Of a DNA stretch of 64,000 bases, positions 31,160-43,800 are shown piece after piece (position 1 is the first letter of the stretch; each line of letters starts with the position of its first letter). The position numbers and the translations under genes are program-made. The notes under the pieces were generated by a model that worked only from the letters and a program-made list of their open reading frames with translations, was not told the DNA's origin and ran no database searches. The DNA is from Acanthaster planci (taxonomy: Eukaryota > Echinodermata > Asteroidea > Valvatida > Acanthasteridae). Location of the stretch: positions 2,347,514 through 2,411,513 of the forward strand of contig NW_019091369.1 of the NCBI RefSeq assembly GCF_001949145.1. The letters run 5' to 3'.

Positions 31160-34100
31160 TCACTTCTTGTCCTTGTTTGGTTTCTCAAGTTTTGCATCCA
31201 CACTTTTCTTCCAGACCCGCGCGTGGTCGTTGAAGCCGTACTTGGACTTGTTGTAGGAGTTGGGGCCTGCTGAGGTTGGAGTTTCCCTGGATGAGTTTAA
31301 AATGTTGGAGCAAAAAGGGATACTGCATTTAAAGAAACCCAGGGTTTTTTCTTTTTTAACAGGGGTGAAGAGAAATTTAATTGAGTGGGAGGTATTCAGG
31401 TGAAATTTGCTGAGTGTGGCTGAGTGTGAGTTTTGAGTAAAACAGGTGACTTGAATGCAGTCTTGTCCTCAACGCTCTCACATTTCCTCGACTCATATCC
31501 AAAATGCACCAGAATACCTTGAACTGAATTTGTAAATAAATATGAGCATGCACTTCAACCTTAATTCTTTACAGATTTTCAGCAAGAATCTTTCATTCTG
31601 CAAAGTTCTCTGACCGTCCTCATGAATTTTGTACAATCCAGGAGGGTTACAGCAGACTCTGAGCACTGCAAAACGGAATGCACATTTGTAACAGCACCCT
31701 CAGTTGACAATCAAAGCTTTGTGACTCTGCATCGTATGACACGGCTTTTAGGCAGCCCAAGCAGAATCGATGGACCCCTGAAGTGCATCCGATGCTGGGA
31801 CCTGCACCCATGTACATCACCAACGGCTTCTTGGCACACTCAACGCAACACCTTATCTTGATACCTGTTGATGGGAAGAATTCCTTTAACAGTCGGCAAC
31901 CTGATGGTTTCTCACCTGCCAATGTTCTTCATTCTCATCTTGGCCTCTGGCGGCATCTCTTCTTCATCTTCCTGGAACAAAAAGCAAGAGACAATTGTGT
32001 CGATGATCTCACTTCAAGATGATGCAACCGATTCAAGATAGGTAATTCTTAACAAATGTGTAGCAAATGCTTTCATCTCTTGAAGGCAGCAATCCAATAC
32101 TTTTAAAGACTAAGCTTCATTGTCAAGCTTTTTATGAAGGCAGTTTGCGATACAGATTCAAATGTCTTGAGCAAATATTGTCGTTTTGTCATTTTGTAAT
32201 TTTTTCCAGTGGAGAGAAGTACTATGAACAGCCAAAAAATTATCTTATAAAAACACTGTCACTCACATCACTGTCCTCTGCAAAGGCTTTGGCAACAGCC
32301 CTGCTGGTGGGTGCCTTCAGTTCAGCCTCCTTGGGTTTCTAACATGAGAAAAATAGATAAATAACCGACAAAAAAGCTGGATTTCAAACCACTATTTCAT
32401 TTAATTTCTGAGTATTAAACTCGGGCTTCAAGAGAAAAGTTGACTTATTCATTGGCCTGAAGGCTGTCAACTGAAGCCTGAAAAGTTTGACAAACTGAAG
32501 CACACTCGCTTAAGACTGCAAACCTTCTACTGGCTTGGTGCACACTGAAGACAGTGCTGTGCCACCCGCTCTTGAGAGCGAAAGGACACATGGTGCACCA
32601 TTTGACACATGAGAAGGCATTCATTGAGTAATGCTTCTAGAATATCTAACAATTTTCAAAATCAGACTTTTGGTATTTGGTGGTGAGCCAAATGTTAATT
32701 TGGCAGTATAAACAAAGCAAACAGTGGAGTCCAACTGTTGACTTATTTAATTGTATTCTGAAAAACAGAAACTGAAGCCGATCATAATCCCACAAACTTG
32801 ACAAGCAGTCAGAAAAGAGTTGGATCACAAAATGATGATCAGTAAAGAATATGAAATGACGGATATTTTGGACACTGTAAGACAGACACCCTAACAATGT
32901 GTGAACGGGAAAAAACGACACAAGGTTGAATAAACTACTCACCTGGGCCAGTTTTAACGAGATTGATTTGACAGGTTTTGCAGTTTCACACTTCATCGTG
33001 CTCCCACCTGACTTTACACCATTATTCTTCTCTATCTCACCAGTTCCTCCTTTTGCCTTCGTCCCAAAATTCATTGTGAACGGTTTCGCCTTCTTCTGCA
33101 TTCCTTCGTCCGGGCTCGAGGGAGCCTTCCGCTTCTCTCCCGACGGCAGAGAGGGAGGGGGCACATTGTGACTTATTTCAGGTCTGGCAGTGGGCTGGTG
33201 AGGGTCGGTCGTTTTCTTACAGTTTGCCGTGTCCTCGACCCCTGAGGTTGAAACACAGTACTGGCATACTTGAGACAAGGTGCTAGTGACACTATGTATT
33301 ACTGCATACGCACCTGTTGCTCCGCCCACCAGTTTCTAAATATAGGGCAGCGACCTGACCTGATCCCGAATAGGCTAATGAGATCAGGTGGTTTTGCTGG
33401 TGAAATCAAGTCCCTTGCAGACTTTGCCTGGTTCTTCCATCGGTCATCATTAGTGACCAATGCTCACCTGCAATACAAGAATGGTTACAAGGGTGGATAC
33501 CGATTCACAGGTTGACGTACAGTGCAGAACTGTAAACTGTGCCGGTCATCACAAATGATACACAAACAATACAAAAAAGCGGTCATTTGATGTGCAGCAT
33601 ACTCAAGACCCCTTGAGTACATTCCTATGCTCTGTTCCAGGTTGAATCAAAATAAAATAATAATACACGTACAAGTATATCCTTCATACCTCAGCCTGTA
33701 AATAAAAATTTATTCACAGTCCTTTTCCACATTAAAAGTCCTAAAACAAATCTTAACTCATTTAATGACATGTATTAAAAAGATAGGCCTATGTTTTTAA
33801 ATGTAAAATGCCTAAAGAGGAAAAAAGTAACCTCCAAATTTTGGGGGAAAAAATTACATTGGAGATAGAAAAGTTTGTGTTCCCTAGACAGAGGTGTGGT
33901 TTAGAGATGGGATATTTGTTTTGATTTTGTTGGTTGTTTTTAGTCTTAAAAGCACACCGCCACCACCCGCCAGTGCGGCTACTCAGACTGAGAGTACACT
34001 ACACGGAAAAAAAATACAACATACGAACGATAAATTGGTAACATTTCGATCAACATAACATCCATTTTTCTTGATGCCTGCGACATGAAGATAACTAAAA

Positions 34101-34235
34101 GTAAAATACACCTGTCGAAAGTAATGTCTCCTATCAAATTATATGTAATCAGTTCGATATTTATCGCTCAAAATCGCCATAACAACCTTCATTATCTGCC
34201 GCAGGCTTCACTCGCTCCTCCACCCTGTCCGCCAT
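31160..34235 (-). CDS. PCNP: PEST proteolytic signal-containing nuclear protein (PCNP)
   Basis: Five exons on the minus strand: 34235-34187 (ATG), 33241-32943, 32338-32267, 31971-31916 and 31286-31160 (TGA), giving about 200 residues (human 178). PCNP is a small disordered nuclear protein with PEST sequences, reported as a ubiquitination target of the ligase UHRF2/NIRF; its role is poorly defined. The N-terminus MADRVEERVKPAADNE resembles the human MADGKAGDEKP start. The middle is Lys/Pro/Ser-rich with 'KPFTMNFGTKAKG' and 'KSISLKLAQ'. The conserved C-terminal block is 'MPPEAKMRMKNIGR' joined across a splice to 'ETPTSAGPNSYNKSKYGF', near-identical to the vertebrate block. All phases agree. The gene is divergent from the ARM-like gene, with about 0.7 kb between the first coding exons. 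Confidence 0.93.
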
Positions 34236-34893
34236 TTTGGTATCTGGTAACTGGAGTATACTTTGTACTTTGAAGGGTTAGTTTAAGACGGTTATAATTG
34301 CCACCAGACTATAAATAGTTTTGCAAGTTTGTGTATGTTGGCGGTTGCCTTTCTCGATCTCACAGTCAGGTAGGCCTAGCCCGCGTTTGATGTCATTCCA
34401 TCAAGATGTTTATAACTTTATTCCGATATAAGTTATTGTTTAGCTGTGGGAACTGGATAAAGGTGCTTTTGGTTGAGAAAGGTTAGAAGGACCTATGGTC
34501 AGATGGTAGGGCCCATCTGCCTGCAGGTTGAATGGGTGTGCAGGTATGGCATGGGGCGAACGCGAAACGAGGTGGGCATGATGGGCAGGGCATCGGGGTA
34601 CCGGGTAGATTAGGGCTAAGGGTTGTCTGGTTATTTTAACTTTTAATCGGTAGTATTTTTGTCAAGCACATATTAAATATTGTATCCTCTGCACAATAAA
34701 TGCTCTTTTGACCATGAATCAAGTAGCAATTTATGTGTGAACTTCTTATCCAACGTTAGCATGTATTCATGCATTGGGATTTTGTCTTGGGCCCCAGTAC
34801 GATATCATCATGACCATGGTGGAGGAAAGGTGGAAAGCAGTCCCATCAATAGTTTGCAGACCATATATCTTCAAGTCCAGATTTTTTTCCAGG
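34187..34893. promoter_or_regulatory. Probable bidirectional promoter, PCNP / ARM-like gene
   Basis: PCNP starts at 34235 on the minus strand and the first coding exon of the ARM-like gene begins at 34893 on the plus strand. A plausible 5' untranslated donor ('cagtcag|gtaggc') lies at 34368-34376. No TATA box is evident. A shared promoter near 34240-34370 is the simplest reading but is not proven. Confidence 0.4.
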
Positions 34894-37800
34894 TTGTTGT
34901 GGACATGGTGGACATGATCATGGAGGCAATTCACACCTACCTGCTGCTCAAGTAGAGGAGCAGGGATGATCTAGAATGACTTGATAATGGACCCCCCAGG
35001 AGCCGTGGAAGGTAGACGTTTGCAGAAGCCCACTGCAGCCAGACAGCATGACTCCCTTTTCCATCCAAAGGACAGCTTGAGGTGTGTACATTCCAAATAT
35101 TGTTATTTCTAATGAGACATAAAACAAAGCTTTTTGTTAAGTTGTTATCTTTCCTGTTCCAAACTTCCAAATGACCGAGTTTGTGCAAAATTCACTTGAT
35201 CTAAAAGTGGTTAGAACTGAAGAGTGACGACATTTAACAGCAAATTAAGACATTGTCACTTTTCTGCCAATTAAGACAATATGAAGGTAATTTCTCTTAT
35301 AATAATAAATGTGCTATTTGCTTTGATCATATAGTTATCTGGTAATTTGTGGTATGTTGCCACAGGTGAAGAGGTGGTCGTGTCATAGCATTTTGATGAT
35401 GATTATTGGCATTTCACATTCGTTTCTTAATTACTTCAGCCAGGACAACCTCAAGCTTGGTGCTGTCTATGACCAACTGGAGAAAATATCTCTTAATCCG
35501 CATCCGCACGCACCACACAGTCTCCACACTTCATCCTCGCTCACGTCCAAGCTCAGTGTGCGTTGTTCATGCGGCAACATTGAGGAGTTATCCTCATCTC
35601 GGGGCCAACGCTACAGAAATGGTACTGGCCCCGCAACCAGCACGGCATGCAGTGATACAGAATCTGACTCGGACGATGACAGCGATGATGAGGCCTTCTC
35701 GTTGGTTGCTGTGATTGGGATGCTGGTCACCGAGGAGAGGAAAGGGTCGGCAAGGCGACTCAATGCTATCAAGAACTTGGCGGCTTGTTGCCGTGGCGAT
35801 GCTGTCTCAGAAACTCATTTGTATCAGGTGAGATTTAATGTCCTCCCTTCTCGGAATTAAAACTGATATCACACTGAAACTTACCCAACATTGAAATTAC
35901 ATAAATTGACTCATAAATTAGATGGGGTGTTTTCTGTGCCAAAATTATCCATACATCCTGTGAATTTTTGTCCCGAAAGTTTACGAAAGAAAGGACTTTC
36001 AATTTTTGATGATAGAGTTTACCTTGAGGATGCCCAAAGTGAATAACTTAGGCTGTCACTACCTCTTCACAGAATTTGAATGCTCACTTGCAGATTGGAC
36101 CTCATTTATAATTTTCACTTGACAAACGAGTCAAACAGAAATGGTAACTGCTCCGGAATAGATATTTTGCAGATTTTTGCCGAAAGGTGTTAATTTTTTT
36201 TGTTCCTCTAGCTGGTACGCCTGACCGGAAGCACCAGCCAGCAAGTGAGGCAGGCTGCTTTCCTTGCCTTGAGGGAGGCGGCCACTGACGAAGCCAACAC
36301 CATGGCCCTCCTGCGGATGAACATTGTCCCTCAGCTCCTCACCCTCCTGCAGGATAAAATGGAAGCTGCCAGTCACTCAGCAGCTGCTGCAGTACTGGAA
36401 AAGGTAAGGGCTGTACCATGTTGTCAGTATAGGGATATTGTGGTCTCTAGGCACTGGACTGATTGATGTAATAACAAATTTTATTTATTTATTTACTTTT
36501 TCGGTTAATGTAAGTAGGTCAAGGATTTCATGTGACTTTAATTTAGTTTTGAATAAAGACAATATCTAACTTTTATCCATTTTATTTAACAAGAGAGCAT
36601 AAAAGTGAAAGAGTTAAGTTTTAGAAATCAGTTGCTGTTACAGTTTAGTAAACAATTTCAAATAAAAGAATTTAAACATTTAATTCACAAAACCATGACC
36701 TCATTTTCACTTGGTTAATAGAGAACCCCATTCGACCAATGATTGGACTGTTATATATACAGTTGTTCTCATTTGATATCAAACAGATTGTGACTCATAG
36801 AAAGCTTGCTGACTATTGGCTGGAGGGCCTGATCACCAGGGGCCTGTCAGTGCTGATTGGCTCCCTGTCATCAGCCAATCAGGCCCTGGAGACCAAAGTC
36901 GCCCTGGGCCGGCTGCTCGGCAGCCTGGCGGGCTTCTTCGAGATCGCCGTGCTGTTGTTGGACCACTGCGTGGAGGACATCATGGAGGTGTGGATGAGAT
37001 ATCCAGCAATGAAGGTCAGTAATCAGAGACAAATCTTAGACAGCTCTAAATGTGAAAAAAAAAAATTGCCTCCACGGCACAGGTGTCTATGTACACATAC
37101 AGAGTCTCCTACCAACAGAGAGATGTTTTCGAACTCCGGAATAGCTCTGTGGTGAACATAAACCCCCATACCTTGTTCATATTTTCTTTCTCTTTTGTAG
37201 TGAATGATTACTGCATATTATCTTGACTGGAAGGTACTTATCCTGCTAACAAATTGAAATAATCCGATAAAAACTTGGTACCTTTGTAGGAGAGTCTGAC
37301 CGAACTGTTCAGACGCCTCATACAGCACACAGATCACACCGTCGCTGGGGTGCTAGAGCATCGGATCATGGAGCACGTCGCTGTCGCTTTGAAAGAAGAC
37401 AGCTGGTAAGTTTGGAAAGTTTAGAAATGCCTATTGCATTGTTCCTTAGGAGCCTAAGGGTCTCTAAAGAGGAAAGTCAATCTTAAACTCTAAACATTAT
37501 CCAAAATAGTTCATTTTAATTTTGTGCATTTTTTGTTGATCCTGTTCCAGTGGTGTCCAGATCAGAGCGGCAGAGTTTTTTCAGGCGCTGTGCGGTACCG
37601 ACTATGGCCTGTCCGCCTTCCTGGACGAAGGGAAACTTAGAGGCATTCTCCAGGTGTTGAGAGCGACACATTGCAGGTACGTTCAGTGTTTAGCCGTAAG
37701 TGCCCAAGGCTATTCAGATCGACCCCTGTCGTCGGGCTGAAGCTTCTCGGGTCTGACAGACTTCAAAGAAATGAGTTCATATGTTGTGACTTAGTGTTGT

Positions 37801-40800
37801 TCAGTGCATTTCCTCACGACATTTCTCCGCGATCAGCATGCACAAGCAGTGCTAGCTGGCACGTACCAGTGGTCACTCGTTAATATAGCTTTGTGCACCC
37901 AGAAACCCCCAGAAGGGATTTCCTTCTAAGTGGCAAGAGTTGTCATTGGCACATGCTCAACACTGAGTTCCTAGTCCGGACGATATCTGAAGCTTACATC
38001 AGCTGTTGTGCTTTGGCTATGAACGTATTGTGCCTTTGGACTTCAACTTGCAAATGTGCAATTGCTATTTTCTGTCAAACAAACTGGTGTAGTCGTTGGC
38101 ACATGACTTGACAGCAGAAGGACACTTGTTGGTTCAGTGCTCGCCGTATATCATTGTTTCTGATGTAATAAATGACAACATTCAAGCCCCCATTTAAGAG
38201 TAAGAGTGTGTTGATGAGAATTTCAACGCCTGGATTAGGCCAGTATAGATCACCCAAGAGAGTTCTGAACAGTGCCCTCAGGCAGTCTGGAACCCAACAC
38301 AGCAGCAGAGTCCCTGTTATGATGATCACTGTCACAGTTGACTTTGTCGCGATTCGCGTCCGCCGTCTTTGCCCAGCCTCCCCTTCGGCTGGCCGGATGT
38401 TGCCTGCAATACGTCGTGCTTGGCTGCGAGCTGTCCTTATGATACGGGTGTACATGGCAAACATGGCGAGGAGCACCACGGAATAGATTCCAAAGACCAC
38501 GCAATTCTCAAAGACACGTTTGCCCTCCACGCACCAGTGCGGGACCTCCTGAGAAATGATGCGCCTGCCGGTTCCCGATATCCCAAACAGCAGCACACAC
38601 ACTACACAAGTGACGACCCAAACACCCGCCATGGCTACCAGCGAACGACGCCTGGTCAGAATGGACTGGTAACGCAAGGGATGCATAATGGCAACATAGC
38701 GATCTGTAGTCAAGAACAGCACGGATTCCATGCCCATGGTAATCAGGGCCGACTTCAAGATACCGTAAGCCACACAGGCACTCTCACCAAGCGGCCACTT
38801 CCCAGTGATATTTTGAATAATTTGCGGCAAGCCCCAAAAGAGTCCAGTACAGAGATCAGAGATCATGAGGGATGCCATGAATACTTTGCTTGCCGGCTGG
38901 ATGTTGCAAACGTGGCATAGACTCAGCAGACAAACAGGGTTTAGAGTGAAAATCACAATTTCGGTCAGTATCATGAAAACATTGGCCAACATTACAAGAG
39001 GCAGATGTTGTTTCTGGTACATGGACATGAGGTCGAAGGTTGAATTAAAGTCTTGTATCGAGGTCATCCTTAATTCCGCAGCTTGAACGTGGCGAGTTTA
39101 CTATGCCTAAAAAATTTTATTTTGCACATGAAGCATTCTCAAGGTCCTGTCTTTTGTAGTGGCTACTCTGCTTCAAGACGCTCAAGAAGTACCAATGATG
39201 CTGAACTCTTTGAAGTTTGGGTTCTGAAGACAGGCTTCGGTACACATACGTACATCAGTAGATTGCTGCCTATCCATCTCTGCCCGAAGACTAAGCTTTT
39301 AATGTTTCGGACAGTACTCTCTTCAAGCAGGCAAACAAGTGATGATATGGGAAGCCGAGGCAGCTAACAAGGTAGCAGGCCAGCGTAGCTGTTGAGGGTC
39401 AACGTGATTTGAAGAGATCTGTAGCCAGCTGCTTGGCAACCAGCACAGTGATGATAGACTGCCTGAGACTATTCTCAAATTCTCCTCTCGTCATCCCAGA
39501 GACGGATGTCATTGAAAGCACAATTGTTTGACTTTTTGCATCATGTAATTTGTTCCTTCCCTCAGGTTTAGTTTCCTGCCAAGCAAACATGACAGTCCAT
39601 TAGCAGGAAATGTTTGTTCCTTCTGTCCGGTTAAGTTTCCTGCCAAGCAAAAATGACAGTCCATTAGCAGAAAATGTTTGTCCAATATTGAATGAAACCA
39701 TTCCTGATCAACCTTGCCTTATGAAGTAAAGACACCATTCCATCTTGTTCACATTTCATTTCTTGTATGAAGCAATGGCTAATAACTTGATTGTTTCATG
39801 TTTGAGCTCCCTGGCTTTATATTTTGTTAGATGTGATATGCTTGCCATCAATTAACCGACCCACAGTGCATTTCACCCTGAGAGTCAAATAACAAACGTT
39901 TTGAAATACATCATACGATGCCGCATTCAAACCTCAATTCAATGCTTATGACCTTACCTCAAGTTGCTTTTAACTGCCCAAAAGAAGATACAAACTCTTC
40001 GTTTTGTCTGAATCATATTCAAAGTTACTTCACATTTCATGAGAAAAATGTGACGATCGTTATATAAAAATTTCATTTTTGATGCCATGTATAAAAATTT
40101 TAGCCATGCAGATGTATAGCTTTCAACAGCTGTGATTTACTATATGTTTTCCAAGGTGTCCAACTGTTTATCGCGTCAGTTTTAAATATATCAAAGTTCA
40201 TTTAATTCAGCACCAGAGTACCTGGGATTGTTAATACATGCAGGTGCGGATCCAGAAATTTTCCGGGGGGGGGGGTCAGGCCAGAGATTTTTTTAATGTC
40301 TCAATTTTATGGACGAGCAAAAATGATGGTGAGACATTATACACGCCATGGTGCTGGTGCACTTTACTTCAATTAGTCTCATTATCTTCCCATTTTTTCC
40401 CCCTTTCCTTTCAATTTTTCCTTTTTTGGGGGGTCTTAGAGCAGGGGAGGGGGTTTGACCTCCTAACCCCCCCCAGATCCACACCTTACGTGGCTTCATC
40501 AGTGTACTCCCATCAAGACGACATTATCATTGTGACTTGGTGTATCATCTTCATCCATATTGTAGGAGGTTGCGGGAGCTTTGCGTAGCCACTTTGACCA
40601 GAACGCTCCAGCACGCCACCACCAGCCAGCTGAGGGAGGTTGCCCTGGAGACAGAGGCCGCCTTCAGCCGAGAGCCAGTCCTGGACCAGGAGGGTGGTGG
40701 AGTAAGACACGGCAAGGAGGAGGCGGGGCACTTGATGTCAAGGAGGAAGGAGGCAAGCGGGAGATGCGAGAGGGGAAGTAGAGTGCTCATCAGCATCCTG

Positions 40801-43800
40801 GTGGAGACAATTCATAAAGAGGGTAAGATACTCTGTGTCTAGCATTGTTGCAGATAACCCATATGAATTCTACAAAAATCACCCTTTATACAGAAAGCAA
40901 TGGCATATTCTTTATACTTGAACTTAAAAGGAACATGTCCCCATAAAGGTAAATGGCTGGCCCCCACCTTCCTCAGTCTTTTAGAATCCTTTCACATCTT
41001 TTGTGGGATTTTAAATGATCTTGGAGGTTTACAAGAGTATGGAAGTCTGCTTAGATTTTTCTCTGACAAAGGTCGAACAACAGCTTTTACAAGCTGTTCA
41101 ACTTATTGAAGAGTAAAACTAACCAAATGACTTTATTATTTGTCATCTTAAAAAGCCAAGCTCACCTTGGACCAAAGCCGACAGATAAAATCCATTGGCT
41201 TTCGGCCTGGCCAAGATTTCTACAAGACGCTATCGGACACCGTGTGCTGTTTGAGTTACATGGCTACAATGACCATCGGTTTGCAACGTAACAGGACATC
41301 AAGTCACAATACCAGGGTGTCCGTTGACGGGTAAGATGATGATGATGTTGATGAACACATTTGCGCCGACACTTGATATTTCTTGTTTCAACTAATAGGC
41401 AGGAGATTAAATTGCAACGTTAGTCATTTCTAAGTACATTTTCCTACCTAGGTCAAATGGCAAGGTGCACAAACTCAGCACTGAGGTTGTGTCATTCATG
41501 TTCCACCAAGGAGCTCTTTGCGTCCTGGATCTGCTGAACACTTACACACTGCATCTATTCTCTGTCCCGGGGGAACATTATACTCAGCAACAACAGAGGA
41601 ACGTTGATGTGCTGCACCTGCAGGCCATGATGAAGGTGTGGCAGATGGTGTCGCCCCCCAGTCAAGCTAACCCCCTTCCTGGAACAGAGGAGCTGGAGTT
41701 TGTGAAACAGCTCATGGAGTGTGTGTACCTGTTTGCCAGATGCTCGGCAGAGCTGTGGAACTGCGAAGTTGAGAAGGAAGTGAAGGCGAAAATTGAGGAA
41801 AATCAGAAATGGAACAGAGATTCAGCAGCTGTAGATGAAACCTCCATCGGCCACTATCAGTACATAAAAACAGTTGATCAAGCTTTTCCAAGCAGCTTTA
41901 GGATTGAGAACATCACTACGCACCGACAGCGGGAGAATGAAATGAGGGAAAAGCGGACGAACAGCGTCCATCAGTGGAAGATGGCCTGGGGAGACAAAAA
42001 GGAGCCGAGGACACCTGATGGAGGACTGTCCTCTTACCATCACCAGTCCTCAAACAATGCATCTGGAGACTCTCCAAAAACTATTACACCAAACAAGACA
42101 CGACCTCAATCGGCCAAGAAACGGGGCCCGGAGCCAGACCTAAAGTTTGACCTGAACAAGAGTGGTTTCAAGGAGCAAGCAAGGGCAGTGCCTTCGGGCA
42201 AACAGAGGGAGGAGACGCAGGTTAAAAGGAATGTCCGAGCTGCTGGTTATGCCCGGAAGATGTCACCAGTGGTTACCAAACGAGAGCAGGAGGACAGATC
42301 TGCAATAGGGGAAGAGGGAAAGGAACTCCAGAAAAAATTCAGAACAAGACTGTTTCAGGAAGGAGTTTGCGGGGCAGTGGGCCCATGGGTAGCTTGTCAA
42401 GTGCCACATATCCAGGTATTACAACGACATACACATGATTTGCCACACATACACTGATACCCATCAAACTTAAACACTTTTTTTTTTGTGTTAATTTCAA
42501 CTGTCACAATTGCAGGCACTTGCTGCAGAGTGTCTGCGCTGTGTCATTCAGCCCATCCACCTGGAGGAGATCAAGCAACTTAGGGAGTCAGCTCAGGCTA
42601 AGGAGAGACAAAACAGACACAAATCAAGGTAAAAATAACAGGCAATTGTCTTACGTATTTGCCCGTGTTCTCAGTCGACAGTTCATTGTCTAGAATCGGA
42701 CTTCTAGGAACAACTGTGGCTCGGTTTAACCACTTCGCACCGGGGGATCCGGTATCGGGTACCTTATGTTTACACGCATAGCTTGGGAGCCCGAAATCAG
42801 ACAAAGGAGCCGCGTCTTGTAACAAAAGATTGCACTCTGAACAAAAGAGCTAGCTGCTGGGACTTGAAGATCATTTTTTGAGTTGTCAATAGCGGAGGTA
42901 ATCCATCCTTTTTTTGAAAAACTCTACCACTATTTGTGGCCTTCAATATGAAGGATTACAACCACGGACGAAAGCTCTCCAGTGCTGAAGTGCTGAGCAT
43001 TACAATACTGCTGCATACTAATCTGGCCCCATTGAAAAAGACGCCAGCAGCAAACTACTCCAGTTTTGAGAACAAAAGAAAATTACGCAACACCGCACAA
43101 TCTGGGCTCTCTTTACAAGGCAGCAGGCCTGGCTGAAATAAACGGGCGTCAGAAGATGTTGCCTGTCAGATTAGAGTAGCCACCAGACTGTCATTCGTGT
43201 GGGTGTAAACATCCAGTAAATGAAGTAATGAATTTCTGCAGAATTTTAAAAACGGAAAATCATGAAAAACGCCCACATTTGTGCACAGCCATTTTAATTG
43301 AACCCGACGTGAAGTGGTTAAGTTTATTATTTAAACAATTACACACTTCTTTATCTCACTACACCCAAACATTCCCTCCTCCGTACTCATGCCAACACAG
43401 ATCAGATATGGCCAAAACACTGGCAGAGCGAGACAAGATTCTCAGTCAGGTCCTGAGTCAAATGTCAACTGGCTCGGCCGATGTTGTCCGAGATGCTCTT
43501 GGGGTCAAGGGTCGGTCCGACGGAGAGGCGATGAAGAAGACAAGCGAAGGTTGGTGGTCATTAATGGAGAGGAACCTAGCATTGTTGAAAGTTTACCTGA
43601 CCCCGTTTACATCAAGTATGAACCTCGTTGAGTTTGCCAATAATCAATTATTGCAGTCTGCCAATCCAAAAGTCCTTTTCATCAATATCCGTCAGGTGCC
43701 AAGTTCAAAACAAAGCCACCATTGAATTCCACCAATCACAAGCTCACATGCAACACAGACGAGCCAATAGGGTGGCAGTGTGCCATCCACCTGCTGGAGG

